Below are positions 1 through 8,383 of a stretch of 64,000 nt of DNA, piece after piece (position 1 is the first letter of the stretch; each line of letters opens with the position of its first letter). Source of the DNA: Aquimarina aquimarini (lineage in GTDB: Bacteria; Bacteroidota; Bacteroidia; Flavobacteriales; Flavobacteriaceae). Location: the NCBI RefSeq assembly GCF_900299535.1, contig NZ_OMKE01000049.1, positions 1-64,000 on the forward strand, written 5' to 3'. The position numbers were made by a program, and so were the translations under genes. The notes beneath the pieces were generated by a model. That model was not told the origin of the DNA and searched no databases. It saw nothing but the letters and a program-made list of their open reading frames with translations.

Positions 1-6
1 TTCAAC

Positions 7-30
7 AATAGCTAAGGCTATTCTTTAATT
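7..30 (+). terminator. Weak hairpin, possible terminator of an upstream gene
   Basis: AATAGC at 7-12 pairs with GCTATT at 17-22 around a TAAG loop and is followed by a T-rich stretch. The stem is short, and the gene it would terminate lies outside the window. The rest of 1-247 is AT-rich leader without a recognisable gene. Confidence 0.3.
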
Positions 31-247
31 TTATGCCTTAATCTAACACAAAATAATTCAAACTCTTTATACGAAATTCTTATCCATAACTCGTATTATC
101 TCTGAATTTTCTTTTATGTATAAGGTTAAAATTACGTGAATTTTTTTTGAAATAGTTTTTAATTCCTGACTTTAGTGTTTTCTCAAATCTATTTTTTTAG
201 CTACTTACCTAGCAACGTAGGCTTTTTAAAATTAAACACTAACAAAC

Positions 248-3200
248 ATGCGTTTACAACTACCTAGAACATTCCTTATTCTTCTTTTAGCTTTTCTTAC
301 GATATCAAATCTCAACTCTCAGATTTACGATCAAGGACTATATGATGCTCTTGAATATCGATTAATTGGCCCATTTAGAGGTGGCCGAAGTGCTGCCGTA
401 ACTGGAGTCCCTGGAAAACCTAATCTATTCTATTTTGGTGCCACAGGTGGTGGGGTTTGGAAAACAGTTGATGGAGGACGTGCATGGCAAAATATTTCTG
501 ATGGCTTTTTTGGAGGGTCTATTGGTGCAATTACTATATCCAAAAGTGACCCCAATGTGATTTATGTTGGAGGTGGTGAAAAAACACTTCGAGGAAATGT
601 ATCATCTGGTTATGGTATCTGGAAAAGTGTAGATGCTGGAAAAACATGGATACAATCTGGCTTACCAAAAAGTAGACATATCCCTAGAATTGCAATTCAC
701 CCAACCAATCCTGATATTGTATACGCTGCTGTATTAGGAAACATATACAAGCCAACACAAGAACGAGGACTCTATAAAAGTAAAGATGGTGGTAAAACAT
801 GGAATAATGTTCTTTTTGCTAATCAAGATGCAGGTGCTGTTGATCTAATTATCGACCCTAATAACTCTAGAATTCTATATGCTTCAACATGGAACGCCAG
901 AAGAACTCCTTATAGTCTAAGCTCGGGAGGAAAAGGTTCTGCATTATGGAAAAGCACTGATAGTGGTGAAACATGGAAAGAAATTTCAACCAATAAAGGG
1001 TTTGCCACAGATACTTTGGGAATTATTGGCATTACCGTTTCACCTGTAAATAGCGAACGTATATGGGCAATTGTAGAAAATAAAGAAAAAGGAGGTGTAT
1101 ATCGCAGTGATAATGGTGGTGAAACATGGACTCTTTTGAATAGTGATAGAAGTTTGCGTCAACGAGCATGGTACTACACTCGAATTTATGCTGACCCAAA
1201 GGATATTGATATTGTTTATGTAGTCAATGTATCTTATCACAAAAGTAAAGATGGTGGCAAAAACTTTAGTAGTTATAATGCTCCTCATGGGGATCATCAT
1301 GACCTCTGGATTGCCCCCGAGAATCCCAAACGTATGATCATTGGTGATGATGGAGGCGCACAGATTACCTATGATGGTGGTGAAACATGGAGTACCTATC
1401 ACAATCAACCTACTTCTCAGTTTTATAGAGTAACTACAGACAATAGTTTTCCTTATAGGATTTATGCCGCGCAACAAGATAATTCCACTATCCGTATTAA
1501 CCATCGAAGTACTGGTTCTTCAATTTCTGAACATGATTGGGAAAGAACTGCTGGAGGAGAATCTGCCCATATTGCAGTAGACCCTAAAAACAATGATATT
1601 GTTTACGGCGGAAGTTATGACGGTTTCCTTACCAGAAAAAACCATAAAACAGAAACTGTACGCTCCATAAGTGTATGGCCAGATAATCCTATGGGACATG
1701 GTGCAGAAGACATGAAGTATAGATTTCAGTGGAATTTCCCGATATTATTCTCCAAACACAACCCTAATCGATTGTATACGTTCTCTAATCATGTTCATGT
1801 TACAGAAAACGAAGGACAAAGTTGGAAAGTTATTAGCCCAGATTTGACTCGTAATGATCCTGATAAACAAAAATCTTCAGGAGGACCTATCACACAGGAT
1901 AATACCTCTGTAGAGTATTACTGCACTATTTTTGCTGCCGCAGAAAGCCCTCTTAAAGAAGGATTACTTTGGGTAGGAAGTGACGATGGATTGGTTCATA
2001 TAAGTCAAGACGGAGGGGCATCATGGAATAATGTAACACCAAAAGGAATGCCCGAATGGATGATGATCAACAGTATTGAACCTAGTGCATTTGCAAAAGG
2101 CACATGCTATATAGCTGGCACCAGATATAAGTCTGGAGATTTTACTCCATATCTCTATAAAACTACAGATTATGGAAAGTCTTGGGTCAAAATCACTAAT
2201 GGAATCAAAGATGAACATTTTACTAGAGTAGTACGAGAAGATCCTAAGCAAAAAGGAATATTATACGCGGGTACTGAAACTGGTATGTATATCTCTTTTG
2301 ACAATGGAAACAACTGGAAATCTTTTCAATTAAACTTACCAATTGTACCAATCACTGACATAACAATTAAAAACAATAATCTTATCGTTGCTACACAAGG
2401 AAGAAGCCTCTGGATTATTGATGATCTTACTGTTATACACCAGTTAAATAACATTTCAAAAAATCAAGATCACATCTTGTACAAACCTAAAGACTCTTAT
2501 AGACTATCTGGTCGTAGTAACAAAAATTCTAAAACAGAAGGAACTAATCACCCCGCAGGAGTTATGACATATTTTTATCTCAAAAATTATGATGCTACAA
2601 AAGACACTATCTCCTTAACTTATTTCAACACCAAAAATGATACTCTTATATCTTTTAACACAAAAGCAAAAGAGAAAAAAAATCAATTAGAAGTAAAAAA
2701 AGGAGCTAATATCTTTACTTGGGATATGAAAGGCAAGGGAGCTGAAAAGCCAAAAGGCATGATCCTTTGGTGGGCAAGCTTGGATGGTCCAAAATCTGTA
2801 CCTGGCACCTACAATGTGAGTCTTTCTATAAACAAAAAAGAAATATCAAAGCAATCTTTCACCATTCTTGCAGACCCAAGGGCAGAAGCTACAATCCCAC
2901 AAATGAAATCCCAATTTGATTTTGTTACTGATATCAACAAGACTGTTGACAAAGCCCATAAATCTATTAAGAAAATCAGAAAAATCAACACACAGCTAAA
3001 ATCCTTTACTACACAATACAAAGGTAATGATACAACTACTGATTTGGTAAAAAAGGCAACAGAGTTACAGGAACAATTTGAAGAGATTGAGAAAGCACTC
3101 TATCAAACCAAAAATAAAAGCAATCAAGATCCCTTGAATTTCCCTATCAAACTTACCAATAAATTAGCACACCTCAATGCACTAGTAAGCATGGGGGATT

Positions 3201-3358
3201 TTGGTCCTACAGAACAAGATATTGCTGTAAAAAATGAACTTACCAAAATGATCAACGAGCAACTCACTCTTCTTGACACTCTAATTTCTAAGGAGATCAA
3301 AAGTTTTAATACAGAATTCAATACCCTACAGCTTAATTATTTGTTTGTAGATAATTAG
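248..3358 (+). CDS. VPS10/sortilin-like BNR-repeat exported protein
   Basis: A 1036-aa protein with an N-terminal signal peptide (hydrophobic residues about 8-24, then the NSQ-type end common in Flavobacteriaceae). About ten Asp-box/BNR repeats of the form S/T-x-D-x-G-x-T-W are visible between residues about 70 and 720, for example KTVDGGRAW, KSVDAGKTW, KSKDGGKTW, RSDNGGETW and ISQDGGASW. These form beta-propellers in sialidase- and sortilin-like proteins. The last 150 residues are Lys/Glu-rich and probably helical. The family is very common in Bacteroidota and usually annotated as glycosyl hydrolase or VPS10 domain protein, but no sialidase arginine triad can be assigned by eye, so enzymatic activity is not claimed. 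Likely periplasmic or surface located. It is monocistronic, and the start directly precedes the signal sequence. Confidence 0.85.
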   Translation: MRLQLPRTFLILLLAFLTISNLNSQIYDQGLYDALEYRLIGPFRGGRSAAVTGVPGKPNLFYFGATGGGVWKTVDGGRAWQNISDGFFGGSIGAITISKSDPNVIYVGGGEKTLRGNVSSGYGIWKSVDAGKTWIQSGLPKSRHIPRIAIHPTNPDIVYAAVLGNIYKPTQERGLYKSKDGGKTWNNVLFANQDAGAVDLIIDPNNSRILYASTWNARRTPYSLSSGGKGSALWKSTDSGETWKEISTNKGFATDTLGIIGITVSPVNSERIWAIVENKEKGGVYRSDNGGETWTLLNSDRSLRQRAWYYTRIYADPKDIDIVYVVNVSYHKSKDGGKNFSSYNAPHGDHHDLWIAPENPKRMIIGDDGGAQITYDGGETWSTYHNQPTSQFYRVTTDNSFPYRIYAAQQDNSTIRINHRSTGSSISEHDWERTAGGESAHIAVDPKNNDIVYGGSYDGFLTRKNHKTETVRSISVWPDNPMGHGAEDMKYRFQWNFPILFSKHNPNRLYTFSNHVHVTENEGQSWKVISPDLTRNDPDKQKSSGGPITQDNTSVEYYCTIFAAAESPLKEGLLWVGSDDGLVHISQDGGASWNNVTPKGMPEWMMINSIEPSAFAKGTCYIAGTRYKSGDFTPYLYKTTDYGKSWVKITNGIKDEHFTRVVREDPKQKGILYAGTETGMYISFDNGNNWKSFQLNLPIVPITDITIKNNNLIVATQGRSLWIIDDLTVIHQLNNISKNQDHILYKPKDSYRLSGRSNKNSKTEGTNHPAGVMTYFYLKNYDATKDTISLTYFNTKNDTLISFNTKAKEKKNQLEVKKGANIFTWDMKGKGAEKPKGMILWWASLDGPKSVPGTYNVSLSINKKEISKQSFTILADPRAEATIPQMKSQFDFVTDINKTVDKAHKSIKKIRKINTQLKSFTTQYKGNDTTTDLVKKATELQEQFEEIEKALYQTKNKSNQDPLNFPIKLTNKLAHLNALVSMGDFGPTEQDIAVKNELTKMINEQLTLLDTLISKEIKSFNTEFNTLQLNYLFVDN

Positions 3359-3378
3359 ATTAATTTGGTTTTATCATA

Positions 3379-3392
3379 GAACTCATCTTGAC
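3379..3392 (+). repeat. Short copy of the GAACTCATCTTGAC repeat end
   Basis: The 14 bases GAACTCATCTTGAC are identical to the outer end of the inverted-repeat element at 31695-31854. The similarity stops right after, so this is at most a decayed element end in the gap after the BNR-repeat gene. Confidence 0.4.
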
Positions 3393-3495
3393 AGTATTGC
3401 TATATACAAATGAGATTTCTTATTTTTGGATTTTTAATAGCAGTAGTTATCGCATGTTATTGAAGGATACCTATATTATTTCTTAAAAATATATA

Positions 3496-4047
3496 ATGCT
3501 CGAATATTACAATTACATAAAATCATTGCATCTTATCTTTGTAATTACATGGTTTGCTGGATTATTTTATATCCCTAGATTATTTATATATCAAATAGAA
3601 GCCTCTCAAAAACCTTCACCAGACAAAGAGATATTAGGTACACAACTTAAACTTATGACCAAACGTCTTTGGTTTATTATTACTTGGCCTTCTGCTATAC
3701 TAGCTACTTTATTTGCTATCTGGTTACTCATCTTAATGCCAGCTTGGCTACAACAACCTTGGATGCATGTAAAACTTGGGTTTGTTATACTTTTGATCGC
3801 ATATCACCTAAAGTGTCATCACATATACCAGCAACTTCAAAACAATATTATAAAATGGTCATCAGGGCAAATGCGAATGTGGAACGAAGGGTCCACCATT
3901 ATCTTATTTGCTGTTATCTTTTTGGTTATTGTGCGTGATGCTGTCAATTGGATTTATGGAGTTGTAGGTATCATATCGCTATCTATATTATTAATGATGG
4001 GAATCAAACTTTATAAAAGAATACGAGATAAAAACCCTAATGCTTAA
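3496..4047 (+). CDS. hemJ: Protoporphyrinogen IX oxidase HemJ family membrane protein
   Basis: A 183-aa integral membrane protein with about five hydrophobic helices. The N-terminus carries the family signature SLHLIFVITWFAGLFYIPRL, and residues about 92-103 hold WMHVKLGFVILL followed by a conserved YH. The conserved early His and the VKL lysine are those considered important in HemJ (UPF0093). HemJ oxidises protoporphyrinogen IX to protoporphyrin IX in organisms lacking HemG/HemY and acts in the inner membrane. The length is somewhat above the usual 140-180 aa. An acetyltransferase gene follows 6 nt downstream, probably co-transcribed. The assignment rests on the signature motif, and the heme role follows from the family. 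Confidence 0.85.
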   Translation: MLEYYNYIKSLHLIFVITWFAGLFYIPRLFIYQIEASQKPSPDKEILGTQLKLMTKRLWFIITWPSAILATLFAIWLLILMPAWLQQPWMHVKLGFVILLIAYHLKCHHIYQQLQNNIIKWSSGQMRMWNEGSTIILFAVIFLVIVRDAVNWIYGVVGIISLSILLMMGIKLYKRIRDKNPNA

Positions 4048-4053
4048 ATAACA

Positions 4054-4602
4054 TTGGATTTTCTTTCTAAAAGATATAAAACCAAATTAAACTACTCTAT
4101 ACTCATAAGAGAAGCAGTAGCGCAAGATGCTGAACAACTATTAGCTTTAAAACTTGAGTATATTTCCTTATCAAATACAATCCCCTTATTTGATTATGAA
4201 TACGCTAACACTACTGAAGAAGAGACAGAACACATCCAAAATTTTCATAAACATCCAAATAGCTTATTACTTGTAGCAGAATATAACGGAGAACTTATTG
4301 GCAATATTGACCTTACAGCCAGCTGGCGAAAGAAAATGCAACATACAGCTATGATAGGGATGGGAATACACACCAAATGGCATAATCAAGGCATCGGAAC
4401 ACTATTGATTCAAAATGTACTGGAGTGGTCTAAAGAAAAATCCTCTTTATCAGTGATCTGGCTAGAAGTATACGCTTCTAATTTAACAGGCATAGCTTTG
4501 TATAAAAAAATGGGGTTCAAAATTAATGGTTCTATTCCAAAGTTCTTCCTTGAAGCAGGAAAGTATATTGACAAAACTTGTATGCATATTCAAATAAAAT
4601 AA
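4054..4602 (+). CDS. GNAT family N-acetyltransferase
   Basis: A 182-aa protein with a full GNAT fold: beta-1 ILIREAVAQDAEQL near residue 16, the acetyl-CoA-binding loop in GMGIHTKWHNQGIGTLLIQN (a Q/RxxGxG/A form) near residue 100, and the closing ASNLTGIALYKKMGF motif near 150. The substrate cannot be predicted; protein N-terminal, amino-acid or aminoglycoside acceptors are all possible. The first usable codon is TTG at 4054; no ATG lies between the hemJ stop and the beta-1 strand, so a TTG start is inferred. It lies 6 nt after hemJ and is likely the second gene of that operon. Confidence 0.8.
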   Translation: MDFLSKRYKTKLNYSILIREAVAQDAEQLLALKLEYISLSNTIPLFDYEYANTTEEETEHIQNFHKHPNSLLLVAEYNGELIGNIDLTASWRKKMQHTAMIGMGIHTKWHNQGIGTLLIQNVLEWSKEKSSLSVIWLEVYASNLTGIALYKKMGFKINGSIPKFFLEAGKYIDKTCMHIQIK

Positions 4603-4694
4603 ATCTGAAAACCACTACACCTTGTCTAAATCATTCTTATTATTATCTAGGTCAGCAGTTTTCCTTATCTTCGTGCAACTTTTAGCATAATTTT

Positions 4695-5552
4695 ATGATC
4701 AAATCTATGACAGGCTTTGGGAAGTCTATCCTACAGCTACCTACAAAGAAAATCACAATTGAGGTTAAATCTCTTAATAGTAAAAACCTAGATCTCAACG
4801 CAAGAATTCCTTCACAATACCGTGAAAAGGAACTTGAAATGCGAAATACCATTGCAAAAAAATTGGTACGAGGTAAGGTTGATTTTGGTTTATATGTAGA
4901 AGCAACAGGTGAAGAAACATCCAACAAGGTCAATGAAGCTATTGTAAAAGAGTACATCAGGCAACTATCTAATGTACATCGAGGTGACACTACCGAGTTA
5001 TTAAAAATGGCAGTACGCATGCCAGATGCTCTAAAAACCGAACGTGAACAAATCAACAAAGAAGAGTTTGATGCCATAAAAAAAGAGCTTACCATTGCTT
5101 TATCAGAAATTGAAAACTATAGAACTGACGAGGGGAAAGCGCTTGAAAAAGATTTCAATCTACGTATTACCAATATCGGTGAATTACTTGAAAAAGTGAT
5201 TCAAATAGACCCTGAACGTATTGAAATTGTAAGAGAACGACTGCATAAAGCTGTTTCTGATCTAAAAGAAGAAGTAGATCAAAATCGTTTTGAACAAGAG
5301 CTGATTTACTACTTAGAAAAATTTGATATTACCGAGGAAAAAGTTCGATTAGCAAATCATTTAGAATATTTTACAACTACTTTGAATTCTTCTGATTCTA
5401 ATGGTAAAAAACTTGGATTTATCACTCAAGAAATAGGTCGTGAGATTAATACTATTGGTAGTAAATCTAATTATGCGCCTATGCAACAATTGGTAGTTCA
5501 AATGAAAGATGAGCTCGAAAAAATTAAAGAACAATTACTAAATGTGTTGTAA
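4695..5552 (+). CDS. yicC: YicC family endoribonuclease-like protein
   Basis: A 285-aa protein with the invariant YicC N-terminus MIKSMTGFG and the conserved C-terminal block TQEIGREINTIGSKS followed by a helical tail. Length matches the family (about 290 aa). E. coli YicC is an endoribonuclease linked to small-RNA turnover; the function of the Bacteroidota members is inferred. The stop codon abuts the ATG of gmk without any gap, which indicates translational coupling, and yicC-gmk adjacency is widely conserved. The start follows a T-rich leader with TATCTTCG at about 4666, resembling a Bacteroidota -7 box. Confidence 0.92.
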   Translation: MIKSMTGFGKSILQLPTKKITIEVKSLNSKNLDLNARIPSQYREKELEMRNTIAKKLVRGKVDFGLYVEATGEETSNKVNEAIVKEYIRQLSNVHRGDTTELLKMAVRMPDALKTEREQINKEEFDAIKKELTIALSEIENYRTDEGKALEKDFNLRITNIGELLEKVIQIDPERIEIVRERLHKAVSDLKEEVDQNRFEQELIYYLEKFDITEEKVRLANHLEYFTTTLNSSDSNGKKLGFITQEIGREINTIGSKSNYAPMQQLVVQMKDELEKIKEQLLNVL

Positions 5553-6122
5553 ATGAACCAAGGTAAACTTATTGTGCTTTCAGCTCCGTCTGGAAGTGGA
5601 AAAACTACTTTAGTTAAATACTTGCTTAACCAAGAAGAATTGAATCTTGGATTTTCTATCTCTGCCGCATCTCGAGAACCTAGAGGAGCAGAAGTGCACG
5701 GAAAAGATTACTATTTTTTATCATTACGAGAATTTAAGGATAAAATTAAAGCCGATGAATTTTTGGAATGGGAAGAAGTCTATCGAGATAATTTCTATGG
5801 CACTCTAAAAACCGAGGTACAGCGTCTTTGGAACAATGGCAAGCATGTTATTTTTGACATAGATGTAGTTGGTGGATTAGATATCAAAAAAATATATCCT
5901 GATCAGACATTGGCTATTTTTATTAAACCACCTAGTATTGAAGAATTAAAAATCCGTTTAAAAAAACGTAAAACTGAATCCGAAGATAAAATTAATATGA
6001 GAGTTGCCAAAGCTTCTACAGAAATGGCTACTGCTCCACAATTTGATGCTATCGTAACCAATGATACTCTTGAAAAAGCGAAAGATGAAGTATATCAATT
6101 GGTAAAAAAGTTTCTTTTGTAA
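5553..6122 (+). CDS. gmk: Guanylate kinase
   Basis: A 189-aa enzyme phosphorylating GMP to GDP with ATP in the cytoplasm. The P-loop APSGSGKTTL is at residues 10-19. The GMP-binding region follows with SREPRGAEVHGKDYYF around 39-54 and EFLEWEEVYRDNFYGT around 68-83, and the lid and arginine-rich segment with KIRLKKRKTESED near 135. Length is normal (185-210 aa). It starts at the base after the yicC stop. A perfect palindrome lies between its stop and nadD. Confidence 0.96.
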   Translation: MNQGKLIVLSAPSGSGKTTLVKYLLNQEELNLGFSISAASREPRGAEVHGKDYYFLSLREFKDKIKADEFLEWEEVYRDNFYGTLKTEVQRLWNNGKHVIFDIDVVGGLDIKKIYPDQTLAIFIKPPSIEELKIRLKKRKTESEDKINMRVAKASTEMATAPQFDAIVTNDTLEKAKDEVYQLVKKFLL

Positions 6123-6130
6123 TACTAAAA

Positions 6131-6168
6131 ATTTGATAGCATATAGAAATTTCTATATGCTATCAAAT
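6131..6168. repeat. Perfect 38-bp palindrome between gmk and nadD
   Basis: Positions 6131-6150 (ATTTGATAGCATATAGAAAT) read into their own reverse complement with no spacer, so the whole 38-bp block equals its reverse complement. As RNA it would fold into a long hairpin with a minimal loop. No clean T-tract follows on the plus strand (the next bases are CAAAACTATG). It could be a processing or attenuation hairpin within the yicC-gmk-nadD transcript, or a DNA cruciform or binding site. Confidence 0.85.
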
Positions 6169-6185
6169 CAAAACTATGCTTTTTG

Positions 6186-6767
6186 ATGAAAAAAATTGGA
6201 TTATACTTTGGTACCTTTAACCCTATTCATATTGGTCACTTAACGATTGCTAATCACATGGCAGAACATTCTGATCTTGATGAGCTCTGGATGGTCGTAA
6301 CTCCTCATAATCCTCATAAAAAGAAAAGCTCTTTACTAGACAATCATCATCGATATGAGATGGTATACCTAGCAACTGAGTCCTACCCTAAATTAAAACC
6401 CAGCGATATCGAGTTTAAACTATCGCAACCCAACTATACTGTCTACACCCTTGCACATCTACAGGAAAAATATCCGACAAAGGAATTTCATCTGATTATG
6501 GGAGAAGACAACTTAAAAAGCTTTCATAAATGGAAAAACTATGAGACTATTTTAGAGCGTCATAACATTTATGTATACCCTAGAATTTCTGATGGAATTA
6601 TAGAGACTCAGTTTAACAATCATCCAAAAATACATAGAGTTAATGCCCCTATAATGGAGATTTCTTCAACATTTATTCGCAAGAATATTGCTATCAATAA
6701 AAATGTAAGACCTATGCTTCCTTTTGAAGTATGGAAATATATTGATGAAATGAATTTTTATAAGTAA
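6186..6767 (+). CDS. nadD: Nicotinate-nucleotide adenylyltransferase
   Basis: A 193-aa enzyme that converts nicotinate mononucleotide and ATP to deamido-NAD in NAD synthesis. The nucleotidyltransferase signature GTFNPIHIGH (T/HxGH) is near residue 9, MGEDNLKSFHKW near 105 and the ISSTFIRKNI motif (ISSTxxR) near 160. Both TTG at 6183 and ATG at 6186 are in frame; ATG is preferred. It follows gmk by 63 nt that hold the palindrome. The grouping yicC-gmk-nadD is typical of Flavobacteriaceae. Confidence 0.95.
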   Translation: MKKIGLYFGTFNPIHIGHLTIANHMAEHSDLDELWMVVTPHNPHKKKSSLLDNHHRYEMVYLATESYPKLKPSDIEFKLSQPNYTVYTLAHLQEKYPTKEFHLIMGEDNLKSFHKWKNYETILERHNIYVYPRISDGIIETQFNNHPKIHRVNAPIMEISSTFIRKNIAINKNVRPMLPFEVWKYIDEMNFYK

Positions 6768-6826
6768 AAAAAGCATACTTATAATTACTTTCTTAGTTTT
6801 TGATTAGTGTGTTTACTCCAAAAAAC

Positions 6827-7390
6827 CTATACATTCTTGAAAACTCCTTCTATATAATCAAACAGTTCTTTCTCTTTAAACACTTTTGAAGCAACCGATA
6901 ATCCTTGTAATGAAATTATTAAATAATTTGCTTTCTCTTCTACTTCTTTTTCACTAATCCTTTCTTCTTGCCGTAGCTTATTATAAAAATTCTCTCGAAC
7001 GTTTGCTGCAAATTTAAAAACCTCATCAGCAATTAATGTGTCTACACCATCTTCTAATTCATTAATTGTATTGGTTACAAGACACCCTTTATTTCCTTCT
7101 TGATCTTTGGAAAAATTTAAAAAATTATAAAAATACTGTTTCACACTTTCTATTCCCTTGGCCGAATCCAAAACATCCAAAAGCTCAGTTTGTATTTTCT
7201 TTTTATAGCATTTTAAGCTTTCTAAAAAAACACCTTGTTTATTTCCAAAGCTTGCATATACAGAAAATTGATTTATCCCCATCTCTTTCTCCAACATACG
7301 TACTGAAGTAGACTCATATCCCTTTTTCCAAAAAAGATACATTGCCTTTTCTATTACCTCTTCTTCTTTATATTTCTTTTTTCTTGCCAT
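6827..7390 (-). CDS. TetR/AcrR family transcriptional regulator
   Basis: A 187-aa protein. Residues 10-55 form the TetR helix-turn-helix domain (AMYLFWKKGYESTSVRMLEK, then GINQFSVYASFGNKQGVF). The C-terminal part is helical and divergent, as usual for the ligand-binding and dimerisation domain; the layout resembles the group with a TetR_C_16/YcdC-like C-terminus. The ligand is unknown. It lies downstream of, and on the same strand as, the enoyl-CoA hydratase gene, with a strong hairpin between them, so it is probably transcribed separately. The Arg/Lys-rich start MARKKKYKEEEV fits the family. Confidence 0.88.
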   Translation of the reverse strand: MARKKKYKEEEVIEKAMYLFWKKGYESTSVRMLEKEMGINQFSVYASFGNKQGVFLESLKCYKKKIQTELLDVLDSAKGIESVKQYFYNFLNFSKDQEGNKGCLVTNTINELEDGVDTLIADEVFKFAANVRENFYNKLRQEERISEKEVEEKANYLIISLQGLSVASKVFKEKELFDYIEGVFKNV

Positions 7391-7459
7391 TAAATATTAC
7401 CAACATTACAAAACTAAGCAAACAGTTAGCTATTTACAAATGTACTTATTTTTTACAGC

Positions 7460-7506
7460 CTAAAAGAAGAATCAAAAGGAAGCAATCCTTTTGATTCTTC
7501 TTTTAG
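7460..7506 (-). terminator. Long perfect hairpin after the enoyl-CoA hydratase gene
   Basis: A 21-bp uninterrupted stem (7460-7480 with 7486-7506) around a 5-nt loop lies just after the enoyl-CoA hydratase stop. Read on the minus strand it lacks an immediate T-run, although an AT-rich tail follows. Most likely it is the transcript 3' end. Confidence 0.7.
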
Positions 7507-7513
7507 CTTATTT

Positions 7514-8293
7514 TTATTTACCAGGAAAATCCGCTTTTCGTTTTTCTAAAAACGCTGTTGTTCCTTCTTTGAAGTCTTGAGTACCAAAACAGTTTCCAAA
7601 CTGTGCTACCTCCACTTTATATCCATTCACACCATCTTCATAACCAGAATTCACTGATTTGATTGCTGCACTAATTGCTACAGAAGAGTTTCTCATAATT
7701 TTCCCAGCTAGTTTCTCTGCCAAAGGTATTAACTCTTCTTGTGGCGTTACATAATTTACCAACCCGTACTGTAATGCTTGATTAGCGTCAATCATTCCTG
7801 CCGTCATAATCATCTCCATCGCTCTTCCTTTGCCCACTAATTGTGGCAATCGTTGTGTTCCACCATATCCAGGAATCACCCCCAAAGAAACCTCTGGTAA
7901 TCCCATTTTTGCATTATCGCTCGCAATTCTAAAATGTGCTGCCATAGCAAGTTCTAGTCCTCCTCCTAATGCAAAACCATTTACTGCCGCTATTACAGGT
8001 GTAGAAAGGTTTGCTATAAAATCAAAAAGTAATTCTTGTCCTTTCTCGGCTAGTTTCCCTCCTTCTGACACAGAAAAATCAGCAAACTCACTGATATCTG
8101 CTCCAGCTACAAAAGCTTTTTCTCCACTTCCTGTAAGGATAATAACTTTGGTATCGGCATCCAAGTCTGCAACTCTAACCGCTGCATGCAATTCTTGAAT
8201 AGTATCTTTATTAAGGGCATTAAGTTTTGACTCACGATTAATCGTTATAGTAGTAACTCCTTTGTTCTGTGATGTTAGAATATTAGTGTACAT
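7514..8293 (-). CDS. Enoyl-CoA hydratase/isomerase family protein
   Basis: A 259-aa crotonase-fold protein, normal length for the family. The oxyanion-hole segment AFVAGADISEF is near residue 60. The two catalytic glutamates are in GFALGGGLELAMAAHFR (near 110) and in MGLPEVSLGVIPGYGGTQRL (near 135). This fits short-chain enoyl-CoA hydratase (3-hydroxybutyryl-CoA dehydratase type) in fatty-acid or amino-acid beta-oxidation. The exact substrate is not determinable. It stands alone, between a sensor kinase gene upstream and the TetR gene downstream on the same strand, and ends in a strong hairpin. Confidence 0.92.
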   Translation of the reverse strand: MYTNILTSQNKGVTTITINRESKLNALNKDTIQELHAAVRVADLDADTKVIILTGSGEKAFVAGADISEFADFSVSEGGKLAEKGQELLFDFIANLSTPVIAAVNGFALGGGLELAMAAHFRIASDNAKMGLPEVSLGVIPGYGGTQRLPQLVGKGRAMEMIMTAGMIDANQALQYGLVNYVTPQEELIPLAEKLAGKIMRNSSVAISAAIKSVNSGYEDGVNGYKVEVAQFGNCFGTQDFKEGTTAFLEKRKADFPGK

Positions 8294-8383
8294 TATAGTT
8301 TTTGTTGTTTGTTTTAAGTATTCTTTATATTGATGTAAGTCTTTTTACAAACCTAATAACATTTCTTCTTATTGTTATATGGT

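Noticed and set aside
1040-1504. 154-codon minus-strand frame
   Set aside because: It lies entirely inside the well-supported BNR-repeat gene and shows no domain. It is a shadow frame.
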